Part shown: positions 1 through 10,296 of the stretch, one piece after another
How positions within the stretch are numbered: position 1 is the first letter of the stretch
How the letters are laid out: every line of letters begins with the position of its first letter
NCBI GenBank assembly: GCA_945872855.1
Contig: CAMCAW010000011.1
Span: forward strand, 1 to 35,442
Source: Rickettsia typhi
GTDB taxonomy: Bacteria > Pseudomonadota > Alphaproteobacteria > Rickettsiales > UBA1997
Direction of reading: 5' to 3'
Length of the DNA stretch: 35,442 nucleotides
Notes under the pieces: generated by a model
What the model saw: only the letters and a program-made list of their open reading frames with translations
Told to the model about the DNA's origin: nothing
Database searches by the model: none
Made by a program: the position numbers and the translations under genes

Positions 1-23
1 CATTATCGCCAGAGCCTAGAGCG

Positions 24-3000
24 GTGACGGTCTTAGAGAATCAGGTCCCTCCAACAAAGCCTAAACCCACGATAGCCTTAGAGGCTAATGCTGCCACAAC
101 CACAACCGACGCTCCAACTTCAAACCCAGCATTAACCCAAACCCCAAAACCATTCAAACACTTCACCCAAACCCAAAACTCACAACAACCGCCAAAAATA
201 AAACCAGAAAACATCAGCGAAATATTCTCACAAGAACAAAAATCGCAAAAACTCCCATCTCTATTATTTACAAACAAAGGAGAATCCTCTTCCTGCGCCA
301 ACCTCCTAATCGAATCTGCGCGCAAAGCAAAACCAGAACGCCCAATATTCTACATCGATTCACCAAAGCAAATCGACATCTTGAAGAAAGCGATAAAAAT
401 TATTGGTGAAGGCGAAGGCAGTGATAAGCTACCCGCAGAAATCTCCGAAAAAGGATTCCTCGCCGATTTCCTACAAGAAGCAGGACTCTACAACAATCAA
501 CAGCGCGATTCAAATAGCGTCACACTTGCTATTCCAAAACAATCCTCCACCCAAAACCACCCACCACTTCTAATAATAAACTGGTCAAACTTCACTCCCA
601 GACAAAGAACTTCTCTAAACACAATTCTCGATGATCGGCACCCCGCAATTGACGGAGCAAGCCTCGCAGAAGTAAAAGTAATCAGCATTTGCGATCAAAA
701 AATCAACGACGAATCTTTTGTTTCGCGCCACGCAAATCAATATCAAGCAGAGTTTAATTTGGGAGTAAAAGCATCAACAGCTAGCACTTCGCAAGTTAAT
801 GCTTCACAAGCCCAAGCCGCCACTTCGCAAAACGCAGCCAGCACAGCCACCACCCCACAAACCACCACCAACATCGACTTAAAAGGAGTCTCCGATTGGA
901 AACAGCAACTTTTTGGCCGAATATCCCTACAAAACAACCAAATCCTCTGGACAAAAAGCAGCTTCGTTCGTGATTTAGAAAGAGGCGTCACAAATTTTTC
1001 TATCAGCAATTGCTCTAACATTACCGAATTCAAAAAGTTTCTCGAACAAGCGCAAGCCTTTGGTTGCTTCGTTTATAACGGCTATAAAATTCCCCTAAAC
1101 GATGATTTTAAAATTGCACCAACAGCAAAAAATTTCGATTTTAACAAATTCGATCCAACAAAAATTGCTTTAATCCGCAATAAAACAATCGACGAAGTTG
1201 CTTTAGAATGCGAAATTATCAACACGCAAATCTTTGATTTTTTATTGCGCAAAAAAGAAATCTCTGCTTCTGGCGAATATTCAGAAAAACCCGGATTCAT
1301 CGAGCTTGCCAAAGAAAATCCCAACAAAGTTCTCAAGCTTTTTATCTCCTCAAATTTAACGCAGGCGCAGCTTTATTCACTTTTTTACGAAGCATCTGCA
1401 GCTAACATAAGTCTTGAATTAAGCTTTGCGCAAGGCGTTGCAACTCCCGATTATTTATCGCGTTTTGTTGTAAGTGCAAAAGACCAACTGCTTCCAGAAA
1501 ACAGAAAATCGATTGCAGCAAAAATTTATACTGCGGCAAATCCACGGTTGATTGAAGTTGAAGATTCGGCTTTAGTGGTAGACATCGAAGATTGCTCATT
1601 CCAAGACCTAATCAGCAGAATCTCCTACAAAATCAGCAGCGGCAGTGACAGTGGCAACACCTTCACCTTCTCAGAATCAAAAAGCGAGTTCGTAAAACAC
1701 TTAAAGCAAGGCCAACAAATTTGTTTGCGTGGTGAATTTAGCGAAGATTTATTGCAAATGCTGCAACCAATTCTTACCGAAGATTACGCAAAGAACCTCA
1801 CTCTAATCATTGAAAACAAAGACAACAAAGCTCACAAACTACTAGAGTTTCTAGGCAAAAAAGGCTACACAACCATACCAGAAAGGGCAGAAAATCCCGC
1901 TAGAGAATCTAAAATATCACCAGAAAATCACCAGCCATCTTGCGCAGATTTTGCAACCGCTACCGACGCAGAATTAATGACCGATGCCACAAATTTTAAA
2001 GACAGCAGAAAATCGAAATTCAAACAGTTACTAGAAAATAATGCCTTAATAGCTCTATATGGCGATGCTGGCGTTGGCAAAACATCTTTGGTTCACGAAG
2101 AAAAAAATCTCCATAAAGGTTTCGAAAATTTTGATAATTGGATTGCGCAAGGCGGAATTTTATTTCTCGATGAATCAAACATCATAGATTCGCATTTAAT
2201 AATGTTTGAGCCGCTAAAAGAAGGCGGAAATAAAAGAATATTTTACCAAGGAAAATTCTATCAATTAAACAAAGAACACCAAGTAGTTCTAGCCCTAAAC
2301 CCTCCAGAATATGGCGGCGGCAGAGCAGAACAAAAATTATCTTTAGAAGGAGGGCTTCCAACTTTTGCAATGCAACAATTGCCTGCGAGCTATATTTATT
2401 CTTTGTTAAAAACCGAGATTTTTGATAAAACAGCATTTGTAGATAATGCCCCAGTAAGAGATGAATTTCTGAAATTCTGCAAAGAAGAAATTGTTAAATA
2501 TCAAGATTTGATTAAGACAGATTCTAAGGAAAAAATTACTATTCGCGCTTTGCAAGAAAGCGCTTTAGGGTGGTTGACATTGAAGCTTGATGGCAAAGAA
2601 GTTCGCAAAGAAGCGTCGGAAGCAAAATTGGAAGCTGCTGCAATTGCTGCAAGATCAGCATCAGCATCCAAACAAAATTCCAACAAAAAATACCCTTACG
2701 CCAAAGACATCAAAACCCAAAACTTTGTTTCAACCGATGCCACAATCGCCATCGAAAACTCCCTAGGAAAATGCCTCGCCATTCGCCAAAAGCAATGCCA
2801 AGGCCAACTTCCGATTTGCGGCACAAATGGCGTTTTGTTTGAAGGTGCCTCTGGTATTGGCAAAAGTGCTCTAATCAAGGCCTATCTTGATCAAGCTCGC
2901 GAAGAAGAAGGTCGCGAATATTATAAGATCGATAGCAGCATGCCTTATGAAATTCAGAAACAAAAACTCGTCGAAGCCTTTAGAAAAGGCGCAATTTTAT

Positions 3001-3620
3001 GGATCGATGAGATTGATACTTGTATCAATAATGGCATTGAGCGGCTTTTAACTTCTGCGCTAAGCGGGCTTGATCCAGAGGGGTTGAATCATGATTCGAG
3101 TGCGGGTTCTGGTGAGGCGGTTGAATTTAATTTACAGCAAACTACTTCTAGCGCCAGTTCGCAACAAGTTGCCCCCAACGCTGGCTTCATGCTAGTCGCT
3201 AGCTCAAACGGCATCACGCAAGCTGGTCGTGCAGTTATTGGCCCTGCGATAAGAAGCCGCTTAGATTATTCTCGCCCTAGTGATTTGCAAGAATATGAAC
3301 AGAGTGATATTGAGAAAATAATTACGACTTGGGTTGTTGGAGATCGAGATAAAGACAAAAAAGGCGCCACATTAAGTGCGCAAGCGGCGAGAGAGGTAAG
3401 TGTTATAGCTAGAGAATATTTAGAGTTGCAGCAATCTGGTGGTGAGAATGCGATGAATGCAGGAAATTTGCGCATGTTACGAAGGTTTGTTGATGAGCAG
3501 AAGGAGCGGTTTGAGGTGGTGGAGAGAGCTGGTGAGTCTGTTGGCGGCGTTAAGGGGAGCAACAACGCTCGTGCTAGAGCCCTTACTTCTCTTTCGAAGG
3601 CTAGAAGTACTGATATTTAG
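24..3620 (+). CDS. Large multi-module AAA+ ATPase (midasin/MoxR/AAA_5-like), N-terminus truncated by the window edge
   Basis: 1198-aa ORF. Frame stays open upstream of the GTG at 24 (reads ...LSPEPRA-VTVLENQ), so the real start is probably outside the window. Walker A motifs ALYGDAGVGKTS and LFEGASGIGKSA; Walker B motifs GGILFLDESN and GAILWIDEID; sensor-like ALNPPEYGGGR and ASSNGITQAGRAVIGPAIRSRL. Confidence 0.8.
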   Translation: MTVLENQVPPTKPKPTIALEANAATTTTDAPTSNPALTQTPKPFKHFTQTQNSQQPPKIKPENISEIFSQEQKSQKLPSLLFTNKGESSSCANLLIESARKAKPERPIFYIDSPKQIDILKKAIKIIGEGEGSDKLPAEISEKGFLADFLQEAGLYNNQQRDSNSVTLAIPKQSSTQNHPPLLIINWSNFTPRQRTSLNTILDDRHPAIDGASLAEVKVISICDQKINDESFVSRHANQYQAEFNLGVKASTASTSQVNASQAQAATSQNAASTATTPQTTTNIDLKGVSDWKQQLFGRISLQNNQILWTKSSFVRDLERGVTNFSISNCSNITEFKKFLEQAQAFGCFVYNGYKIPLNDDFKIAPTAKNFDFNKFDPTKIALIRNKTIDEVALECEIINTQIFDFLLRKKEISASGEYSEKPGFIELAKENPNKVLKLFISSNLTQAQLYSLFYEASAANISLELSFAQGVATPDYLSRFVVSAKDQLLPENRKSIAAKIYTAANPRLIEVEDSALVVDIEDCSFQDLISRISYKISSGSDSGNTFTFSESKSEFVKHLKQGQQICLRGEFSEDLLQMLQPILTEDYAKNLTLIIENKDNKAHKLLEFLGKKGYTTIPERAENPARESKISPENHQPSCADFATATDAELMTDATNFKDSRKSKFKQLLENNALIALYGDAGVGKTSLVHEEKNLHKGFENFDNWIAQGGILFLDESNIIDSHLIMFEPLKEGGNKRIFYQGKFYQLNKEHQVVLALNPPEYGGGRAEQKLSLEGGLPTFAMQQLPASYIYSLLKTEIFDKTAFVDNAPVRDEFLKFCKEEIVKYQDLIKTDSKEKITIRALQESALGWLTLKLDGKEVRKEASEAKLEAAAIAARSASASKQNSNKKYPYAKDIKTQNFVSTDATIAIENSLGKCLAIRQKQCQGQLPICGTNGVLFEGASGIGKSALIKAYLDQAREEEGREYYKIDSSMPYEIQKQKLVEAFRKGAILWIDEIDTCINNGIERLLTSALSGLDPEGLNHDSSAGSGEAVEFNLQQTTSSASSQQVAPNAGFMLVASSNGITQAGRAVIGPAIRSRLDYSRPSDLQEYEQSDIEKIITTWVVGDRDKDKKGATLSAQAAREVSVIAREYLELQQSGGENAMNAGNLRMLRRFVDEQKERFEVVERAGESVGGVKGSNNARARALTSLSKARSTDI

Positions 3621-3684
3621 GAGACAGATTCAAGAAGTCTACAAAAACATTAAACCTCCGCCACACAAGCCCAACAAAAAACAA

Positions 3685-6144
3685 CTAATAAATCCCACTC
3701 GGACTTGTTTTTTCTTCATTATTTTCACGCTGCCCGTCTTGCTGATCGCTACTGCCAGCAGTAGTATTCAATAAATTATCAACATCATCCGTAAGCTTAA
3801 AAGACTCGAAGAAAATATGATCTTTCGGCGTTGATGGCGTTGGGAATTTTCCTGTAGTGCGATCAATCTTCACAAATTTCACCGCATTAGGAATACGAAA
3901 CGGCGTTGATGGCGTGTCTTTTAGCGCCTGCTTCATGAAGTTGATAAAAATTGGCAAGGCTATAGAAGCGCCAGTTTCATCTCTTCCCAAGGTTTTTGGA
4001 TTATCGAAACCAACATAAACTCCTGCAATTAAATCTGGCGAGAAGCCAACAAACCACGAGTCGTAGGAGTTGTTGGTAGTGCCAGTTTTACCGCCAATAA
4101 TTCTGCCTACAGAACGTGCACGGCCAGCAGTGCCGCGTTCTACAACGCCTTGCATCATCGAAGTGATTTGGTAAGCGGTAGCGGGGTCAATCACTTGCTC
4201 TTTAGTTTCATCAAGCAATGGCAGAGCGTTCCCACTGGCTCCTTCAGCCACAATACACTCGCTGCACTTTCTTTGATCGCGGCGATAAATTGTGATGCCA
4301 TCGCGGTCTTGAATTTTCTCAATCATTGACGGCGCGATTTTTTTGCCACCATTAATCATCATCGAATAAGCAGTAACCAAGCGCATCATCGAGGTTTCGG
4401 TTGAGCCCAAAACCAACGAATAAATTTTTGCTGGATCGTCATTCACACCCAATCTTTTTACAACATCGACAACTTTATCGATACCAACCTGATCTGCCAT
4501 GCGAACAGTAGTAACGTTGCGTGAGGTTTCTAATCCTGTGCGTAAAGTGGTTGGACCATAAAATTCACCAGAATAATTCGATGGATTATAAGATGGCAAA
4601 CCAATGCCCTGATTGAGCGAAATCGGTTCGTCCATAATGATTGTTGCTGGCGTCATGCCATTTTCTAGCGCCGCAACATAGCCGAAAGTTTTCATCGTTG
4701 AACCAGGTTGGCGCATTGCCTGCGTAGCTCGGTTGAACTGGTTTGGCGAATCAACATAGCCGCCCATCATGGCGAGAACCCTTCCTGTGTGCGGGTCCAT
4801 CGCCAAAAATGCGCCATTAACTTCGGGAATTTGGCGCAAAATATATGCATCGCCCTTCACTCCCTTCTCCACCAAAATCACATCGCCAACCGCAAAAACG
4901 TCGGAGATTTTTTTGATAACAGGCCCAATACTATCAGTGTTTATATGCTTTCTCGCCCATTTAACCGAAGCTAAATCTATCGAGCCAATCGCACCAAATT
5001 CTGTGCCAATAGTAGCCGAATTTGGCGATAGTGAAAGCACCACAGCTTTTTCCCAACTCTCTTTATATAATTTTTTTGGATCAAATTTTTTGAGATCGTC
5101 TTGCCAAACTCCCGCAGCATCGATTGTTTTGAGCGGCCCGCGATAGCCGTGCTTTTGATCATATTCTTCAATGCCTTCATTAAAGGCTTTAGAGGCAATT
5201 TTTTGCAAGCGCGAATCTAGTGTTGTGCGCACCACAATTCCGCTTTCAAAAACATTATCAGAGCCGTAGAGCTGTGTCAGGTCTTTCTTCACGCTATCGG
5301 CAAAAAAGTTGGCACGAGTAATATCGCCGTCTTCTTCATTTTTAATTTTAAGAGTAATAGGATTTTCTTTAGCCTTCGCAGCCTCTTCCTCAGTGATATA
5401 GCCTTCTGTATGCATGCGCTCAATTACCCAGTCGCGACGCCATTTTGCCTTCTCAATATTTTTGCGCGGATCAAGTTTAGATGGCGCTTTTGGCAAGGTT
5501 GCCAACAACGCATCTTCTTCGATGCTTAATTCATCAATCGATTTATCGAAATAAACTTGTGCTGCAGCCGCCACGCCGTAAGCGCCAGAGCCTAGGTAAA
5601 TTTGGTTTAAATAAAGTTCGAGAATTTTATCTTTCGAAAAAGTTTTGGTCATGCGATAGGCCAAAATCGCCTCTTTAACTTTGCGCTCAATTGTTCTTTC
5701 GCGCGTTAAAAGGAAATTTTTAACAACCTGTTGAGTGATAGTAGAAGCGCCTCCGAGACTCTCTTCACCTTTAACAACAGCAAGAGCATTATTAACTGAG
5801 GCGCGAAAAATCGCCATAAAATCGATGCCCGAATTTTTGTAAAAATTCGAATCTTCAGCAGAAATAAAGGCGTTAATTAGATGTTTTGGGATTAAATCAA
5901 AAGGAACAAAAATGCGTTTTTCTTTAGAATATTCTGTGATCAAACTGCCATCGGCCGCATAAAGACGGGTTGTTATGATTGGTGAATAATTTTTTAATTG
6001 CTCATAATCAGGAAGATTTTCGCTATTTTTTTTGAAAAATAAAAAACCTGCAAGACCAAGTAAAAAAACAAAAATCGTGCCAAAAACGACTATAAAATTT
6101 AGAGTTTTTTTCATTGAGGGAGAGCTTGGTTTATGCTTTTTCAT
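3685..6144 (-). CDS. mrcA: Bifunctional class A penicillin-binding protein 1A (glycosyltransferase/transpeptidase)
   Basis: GT51 motifs (AEDSNFYKNSGID, GASTITQQVVKNFLL), transpeptidase SxxK (PGSTMKTF), SRN and KTGTT motifs; N-terminal TM segment. Confidence 0.95.
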   Translation of the reverse strand: MKKHKPSSPSMKKTLNFIVVFGTIFVFLLGLAGFLFFKKNSENLPDYEQLKNYSPIITTRLYAADGSLITEYSKEKRIFVPFDLIPKHLINAFISAEDSNFYKNSGIDFMAIFRASVNNALAVVKGEESLGGASTITQQVVKNFLLTRERTIERKVKEAILAYRMTKTFSKDKILELYLNQIYLGSGAYGVAAAAQVYFDKSIDELSIEEDALLATLPKAPSKLDPRKNIEKAKWRRDWVIERMHTEGYITEEEAAKAKENPITLKIKNEEDGDITRANFFADSVKKDLTQLYGSDNVFESGIVVRTTLDSRLQKIASKAFNEGIEEYDQKHGYRGPLKTIDAAGVWQDDLKKFDPKKLYKESWEKAVVLSLSPNSATIGTEFGAIGSIDLASVKWARKHINTDSIGPVIKKISDVFAVGDVILVEKGVKGDAYILRQIPEVNGAFLAMDPHTGRVLAMMGGYVDSPNQFNRATQAMRQPGSTMKTFGYVAALENGMTPATIIMDEPISLNQGIGLPSYNPSNYSGEFYGPTTLRTGLETSRNVTTVRMADQVGIDKVVDVVKRLGVNDDPAKIYSLVLGSTETSMMRLVTAYSMMINGGKKIAPSMIEKIQDRDGITIYRRDQRKCSECIVAEGASGNALPLLDETKEQVIDPATAYQITSMMQGVVERGTAGRARSVGRIIGGKTGTTNNSYDSWFVGFSPDLIAGVYVGFDNPKTLGRDETGASIALPIFINFMKQALKDTPSTPFRIPNAVKFVKIDRTTGKFPTPSTPKDHIFFESFKLTDDVDNLLNTTAGSSDQQDGQRENNEEKTSPSGIY

Positions 6145-6197
6145 TCAGTCTAATTTTGAAATTCTATTAATGTTTTGATTTCGCCTTACTGTTACTC

Positions 6198-7487
6198 TTA
6201 TTTATTCACTTTAAAATATTCATCAATTGCGTCAACTAAACCTTTTACGATATTACGTTTATGCATCATGCTGTTAAGGCTAATTTCCTCATCTCTATTC
6301 GATAAATAGCCAAGTTCAATCAAAATTGAAGTCATGTCTGGGGCTGTTAAAACCGCGAAACCAGCGAATCTATGCGTGTTATGCAAAATCTCTACCCCCG
6401 AATTTTGCACCGATTTTATCGCAATATTGGCAAATTGCGACGAGCTGTTCATAGAGCTACGCTGCGACAAATCGATCAATGTTTTTAAGATATCACCACT
6501 GGTATCGCCAAAATTTACACCCGCAATAATATCAGCTCTATTTTCTTTTTGCGCCAACAATTCTGCTTGCTTATCTGATGACTTCTCCGACAAAGTATAG
6601 ATTGAAAAGCCAGAAACATTGCTATCGGCGGCAGAATTTGCATGAAGCGAAATAAATAGATCAGCATTGAGTCGGCGCGCCTTTTCTACGCGACGTTTTA
6701 GCGGCACAAATTCATCGGCATCGCGAATTAAATAAACTTTGTAATTCTTGCTAAGCATCAAATGTTTACCCAATTCGCGCGCATAAGAAAGCGTGATGAT
6801 TTTTTCTTTGGTGCGCGCATAATCGCCAATGGTTCCGGGGTCTTTTCCGCCATGGCCCGCATCTATCGCAATAATCGGGATTTTTTTCGGCGCATTTTTG
6901 ACAACATATTTTACTTCGTCATTTTTTATAGCGCCGCCGTTAAGTGAAGTTGACGAATCGCTAGTAACTGTTTCTATTAAATTTTCTAACTGCTTACTAT
7001 CAATAACCGCCAAAACCTTTGGCGCCGTAGAGCTGCCAGCACTAGAAATTTCTTCATTTATTGGTGGAACAGAATTTTCGGAAGGAATTTTAGCAGAAAC
7101 CTGAGGGGTAATTTTTACCACAATCTTGCCTAAATTTTCTTTTTTTAATTTCTGAAATACCGAACTATCAACACGAATCTTCCCTCTCAAATCAAAAACC
7201 AAACGCAAAATATTTTGCACTTTACTTTGCCTAAAACCAGAGATGAAGCTAGGAAAGCGAGGCTTCGCAGCCTTTTCATCAAATTCTGCCTTAGCAATAT
7301 CGACAACTAAACGCTCGGGATTGCGCAAAATATACACTTTAAATTCTGCTTTTTTATCGATTGCAATTTCAATATTTTGCTTGCTGCTGAAGCTTATATT
7401 TTTAACGGTAGCGGCTTTAGCCAGCGCATAGCAAGGGCTTGCGAGGGTTATACAAAATATTATTAGTAATTTTTTGTAAAAATTCAT
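6198..7487 (-). CDS. amiC: N-acetylmuramoyl-L-alanine amidase with N-terminal AMIN domain
   Basis: Signal peptide, AMIN-like region (VYILRNPERLVVDIAKAEF), Amidase_3 motifs IAIDAGHGGKDPGTIG, LFISLHANSA, ILIELGYLSNRDEE. Confidence 0.93.
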   Translation of the reverse strand: MNFYKKLLIIFCITLASPCYALAKAATVKNISFSSKQNIEIAIDKKAEFKVYILRNPERLVVDIAKAEFDEKAAKPRFPSFISGFRQSKVQNILRLVFDLRGKIRVDSSVFQKLKKENLGKIVVKITPQVSAKIPSENSVPPINEEISSAGSSTAPKVLAVIDSKQLENLIETVTSDSSTSLNGGAIKNDEVKYVVKNAPKKIPIIAIDAGHGGKDPGTIGDYARTKEKIITLSYARELGKHLMLSKNYKVYLIRDADEFVPLKRRVEKARRLNADLFISLHANSAADSNVSGFSIYTLSEKSSDKQAELLAQKENRADIIAGVNFGDTSGDILKTLIDLSQRSSMNSSSQFANIAIKSVQNSGVEILHNTHRFAGFAVLTAPDMTSILIELGYLSNRDEEISLNSMMHKRNIVKGLVDAIDEYFKVNK

Positions 7488-7599
7488 GCAAATATTTATT
7501 GTAAAAAATATGTAAAACTCACCTTGTTTTTATAAACTTATACACTGATTTTTTTATTTTAACAGAAAATGAACTGAATGTTTTTGCATATTGCGCGCA

Positions 7600-9348
7600 C
7601 TACAGCCCCTTAAGAATTAAAGCGAATAACTCTGCCGGCAAAGACCCGCCAGTAATTTTTTTCGTTGAAGAATTATCGTCATTTCCAATCCAAACTCCAA
7701 TCACATAATCATCGTCAAACCCAACAAACCAAGCATCGCGAAAGTTTTGACTAGTGCCAGTTTTGCCAAAAACTTCCGAAGAAATATTGGCCTTGCGCCC
7801 TGTCCCGTCTACAACAACAGCCCGCAAAATTTCTCGCGCATATTCTTGAGTTTCTACAGATAAAACTGCTGGCAGACCAGAAGATTCGCGCCTATAGAGC
7901 TCGTTACCCTTATCATCTTTTATTGCAGAAATTGCGTATGGAATCACTGGTTTTGCATCGTTAGCAATGCTGGCAAAGGCCGCGGTTAACTCATATAAAC
8001 TAACCTCGCTAGTGCCAAGCGCAATCGTTAAATCATTTTTATTAATTGCCGATGTAACGCCTAGTTTATTGGCCATATCAACTATTTCTTGACGCTTGAT
8101 TTTTTGCGCTAATTGAATTGAAACCGAGTTAAGAGAATTTGCAAAGGCAGTTTTTAAATCAACTTTGCCGAAATACTTTCCCTCATAATTATCTGGCAAC
8201 CACGCGCCAATATTGACTTTCTTATCTTCAAAAATATCGCTCGGCTTAAAGCCATTTTCAAACGCAGCTAGATAAACAAAGGTTTTAAACACCGATCCCG
8301 CCTGTCTTTTAGCGAAAACAGCGCGATTATATTGACTTTTCTGATAGTCTTTGCCGCCAATCATACCAAGGATCGCGCCCTCTTTATTCATAATGACAAC
8401 CGCAATTTGCGACTTGCTAATTTTTTTCGCATTAGCAACCACAAACTTGCTCACAGACTCTTCTAGCGCGGCCTGAACCTTCTCATCTAAAGTTGTATTA
8501 ATTGAAATAAGTTTTTTATCGAGGTCTTTTTTAGCTAAAAATTCACCAAATTGATCATGGATAAAATCAGCAAAATAGAGCTTCTGCGAGCTATTGGTTT
8601 TAAAAGAAATATCTTTATTAATTTCTTTCACATTTTTTTCACTTAAAAATCCCGATTTAATCATGCCGCTTATAACCACGCTAGTTCTGCTCTCGGCCGA
8701 GTTTTGGTTGTTTTTTGGCGATAATCTTGAGGGCGCTTTTAGCAACCCCGCAAGAAGCGCGGCCTCGTTCAAATCAATGTCTGACACCGATTTTCCGAAA
8801 TAAAATTTTGCCGCCGCCGCAACGCCATAATTGCCAGACCCAAAATAAGCGCGGTTAAGATAAATAGTGATAATTTGCTCTTTGGTAAAGCGCCGCTCTA
8901 GCTGCAAGGCTAAAATCACTTCTTGAATTTTTCGCTGCAAAGTGCGATCTGGATTGAGAAATAAAAGCTTGGCGAGCTGCTGGGTGATTGTGCTGCCGCC
9001 CTGCACTATGTGACCAGCCTTGTGATTTGCGTAAGAAGCACGAATTATTGCAAGAATATCAACGCCAAAATGGTTAAAAAATTTGCGATCTTCGGTGGCT
9101 ATAACCGCGTTAATCAAGTGTTGCGGCAGTTCATAGAATTGCACCTCATCATAATAAATATCGCCAAAATTTGTGATGCGATCATTGTTAGAAAAATTAA
9201 TTTGCACGATTTGTTTATCGCTTTTACGATCGAGATTTTCGATATCTGGCAAGCCTTGGCAATAATAGACGATTACAATTCCAGCGGCGATTGAAGCAAG
9301 AGCGACAAGGATTAAGCCCCATTTTATAATGAATTTTACTATTGGCAT
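7600..9348 (-). CDS. Second class A penicillin-binding protein (PBP1A family)
   Basis: GT51 motifs (ATEDRKFFNHFGVD, GGSTITQQLAKLLFL), transpeptidase SxxK (AGSVFKTF), SLNSVS and GKTGTS motifs; N-terminal TM segment. Confidence 0.93.
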   Translation of the reverse strand: MPIVKFIIKWGLILVALASIAAGIVIVYYCQGLPDIENLDRKSDKQIVQINFSNNDRITNFGDIYYDEVQFYELPQHLINAVIATEDRKFFNHFGVDILAIIRASYANHKAGHIVQGGSTITQQLAKLLFLNPDRTLQRKIQEVILALQLERRFTKEQIITIYLNRAYFGSGNYGVAAAAKFYFGKSVSDIDLNEAALLAGLLKAPSRLSPKNNQNSAESRTSVVISGMIKSGFLSEKNVKEINKDISFKTNSSQKLYFADFIHDQFGEFLAKKDLDKKLISINTTLDEKVQAALEESVSKFVVANAKKISKSQIAVVIMNKEGAILGMIGGKDYQKSQYNRAVFAKRQAGSVFKTFVYLAAFENGFKPSDIFEDKKVNIGAWLPDNYEGKYFGKVDLKTAFANSLNSVSIQLAQKIKRQEIVDMANKLGVTSAINKNDLTIALGTSEVSLYELTAAFASIANDAKPVIPYAISAIKDDKGNELYRRESSGLPAVLSVETQEYAREILRAVVVDGTGRKANISSEVFGKTGTSQNFRDAWFVGFDDDYVIGVWIGNDDNSSTKKITGGSLPAELFALILKGL

Positions 9349-9416
9349 CTTTGATTGAATGGGTAAACTTTACTTATTAATTATAGAACTTCATTTGGTT
9401 AAACAATTTTTTATTT

Positions 9417-10271
9417 GTGAATCATTACGTTTTAATAAACCAAAAATTCGTTTTAGAAAAAAACGCCGTTGTTTCAATTTCGCAGCGCGCTTGTCGTTTT
9501 GGCGATGGAATTTTTGAAACTTGCAAAATAATCGATGGAATAATTTACAATTATGAGGCCCACGAAGCCAGAATTAACAAAGGCTTAAAAGCATTGAAAA
9601 TTTCTATCGCGATTAAAAATTTAAAGAGCGATTCTTACCATCTAATTAAAAAAAACCACATTAAAAATGGAATTTTGCGAATCTCAATTAGTCGCGGAAT
9701 TGGCTCTCGCGGCTATCTTCCTGCCGCAAAAATTGAGCCGCTAATTATTATTGAAACTAGCGAAGAAAGAAAAATTGAGGATAAGAAAATCGTTATCGGA
9801 ATTAGCAAAATCAAGGCTCCGAAGCGTTCGCGCGCTTTACAATATTGCAAAACAATGCAAGGCCTAAACTATGTTTTAGCAAAAATTGATGCGCAAAAAT
9901 CTGGGCATTTTGATGATGTAATGCTGAGTGAAAGCGGCCATATTTCTGAATGCTCTTCGGCGAATATTTTTTGGGTAAAAAATGGTAAAGTTTTTACTCC
10001 CTCCGCAAAATGTGATATGCTTTTTGGCACAATGCGAGGGAAGATTTTGCAGAAATTTCCGATAGAAGTAAATCTTGTAGAAGCCCGCCTCTCAAGGCTT
10101 TGTAATGCTGATGAGATTTTTTTAACTAATGCTAGTTTTTTGGTTTTAGCGGTTGATGAGTTGGTTGTTGGTAGCAGAAAGATTAAATTGCAGAAAACCC
10201 TTTCTGATCAGATTTTGCGCTGGTTGGAAGGGGACGTTGAGAAATATATTTGCAATCCAAAACTTTTATAA
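9417..10271 (+). CDS. pabC: Aminotransferase class IV, probable aminodeoxychorismate lyase
   Basis: Class IV motifs (RFGDGIFETCKI, LQYCKTMQGLNYVLAK, SECSSANIFWV); GTG start; directly upstream of pabB. Confidence 0.82.
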   Translation: MNHYVLINQKFVLEKNAVVSISQRACRFGDGIFETCKIIDGIIYNYEAHEARINKGLKALKISIAIKNLKSDSYHLIKKNHIKNGILRISISRGIGSRGYLPAAKIEPLIIIETSEERKIEDKKIVIGISKIKAPKRSRALQYCKTMQGLNYVLAKIDAQKSGHFDDVMLSESGHISECSSANIFWVKNGKVFTPSAKCDMLFGTMRGKILQKFPIEVNLVEARLSRLCNADEIFLTNASFLVLAVDELVVGSRKIKLQKTLSDQILRWLEGDVEKYICNPKLL

Positions 10272-10296
10272 TGATTAAATTAAGAGAATAAAATTT

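Noticed and set aside
3457-3774. 105-aa plus-strand ORF overlapping the end of the AAA+ gene and the 3' end of the PBP1A gene
   Set aside because: It overlaps two well-supported genes in other frames and its translation has no recognisable domain; most likely spurious.
4708-5146. Plus-strand ORFs (88 aa and 125 aa) opposite the PBP1A gene
   Set aside because: Antisense shadows of a strongly supported conserved gene.
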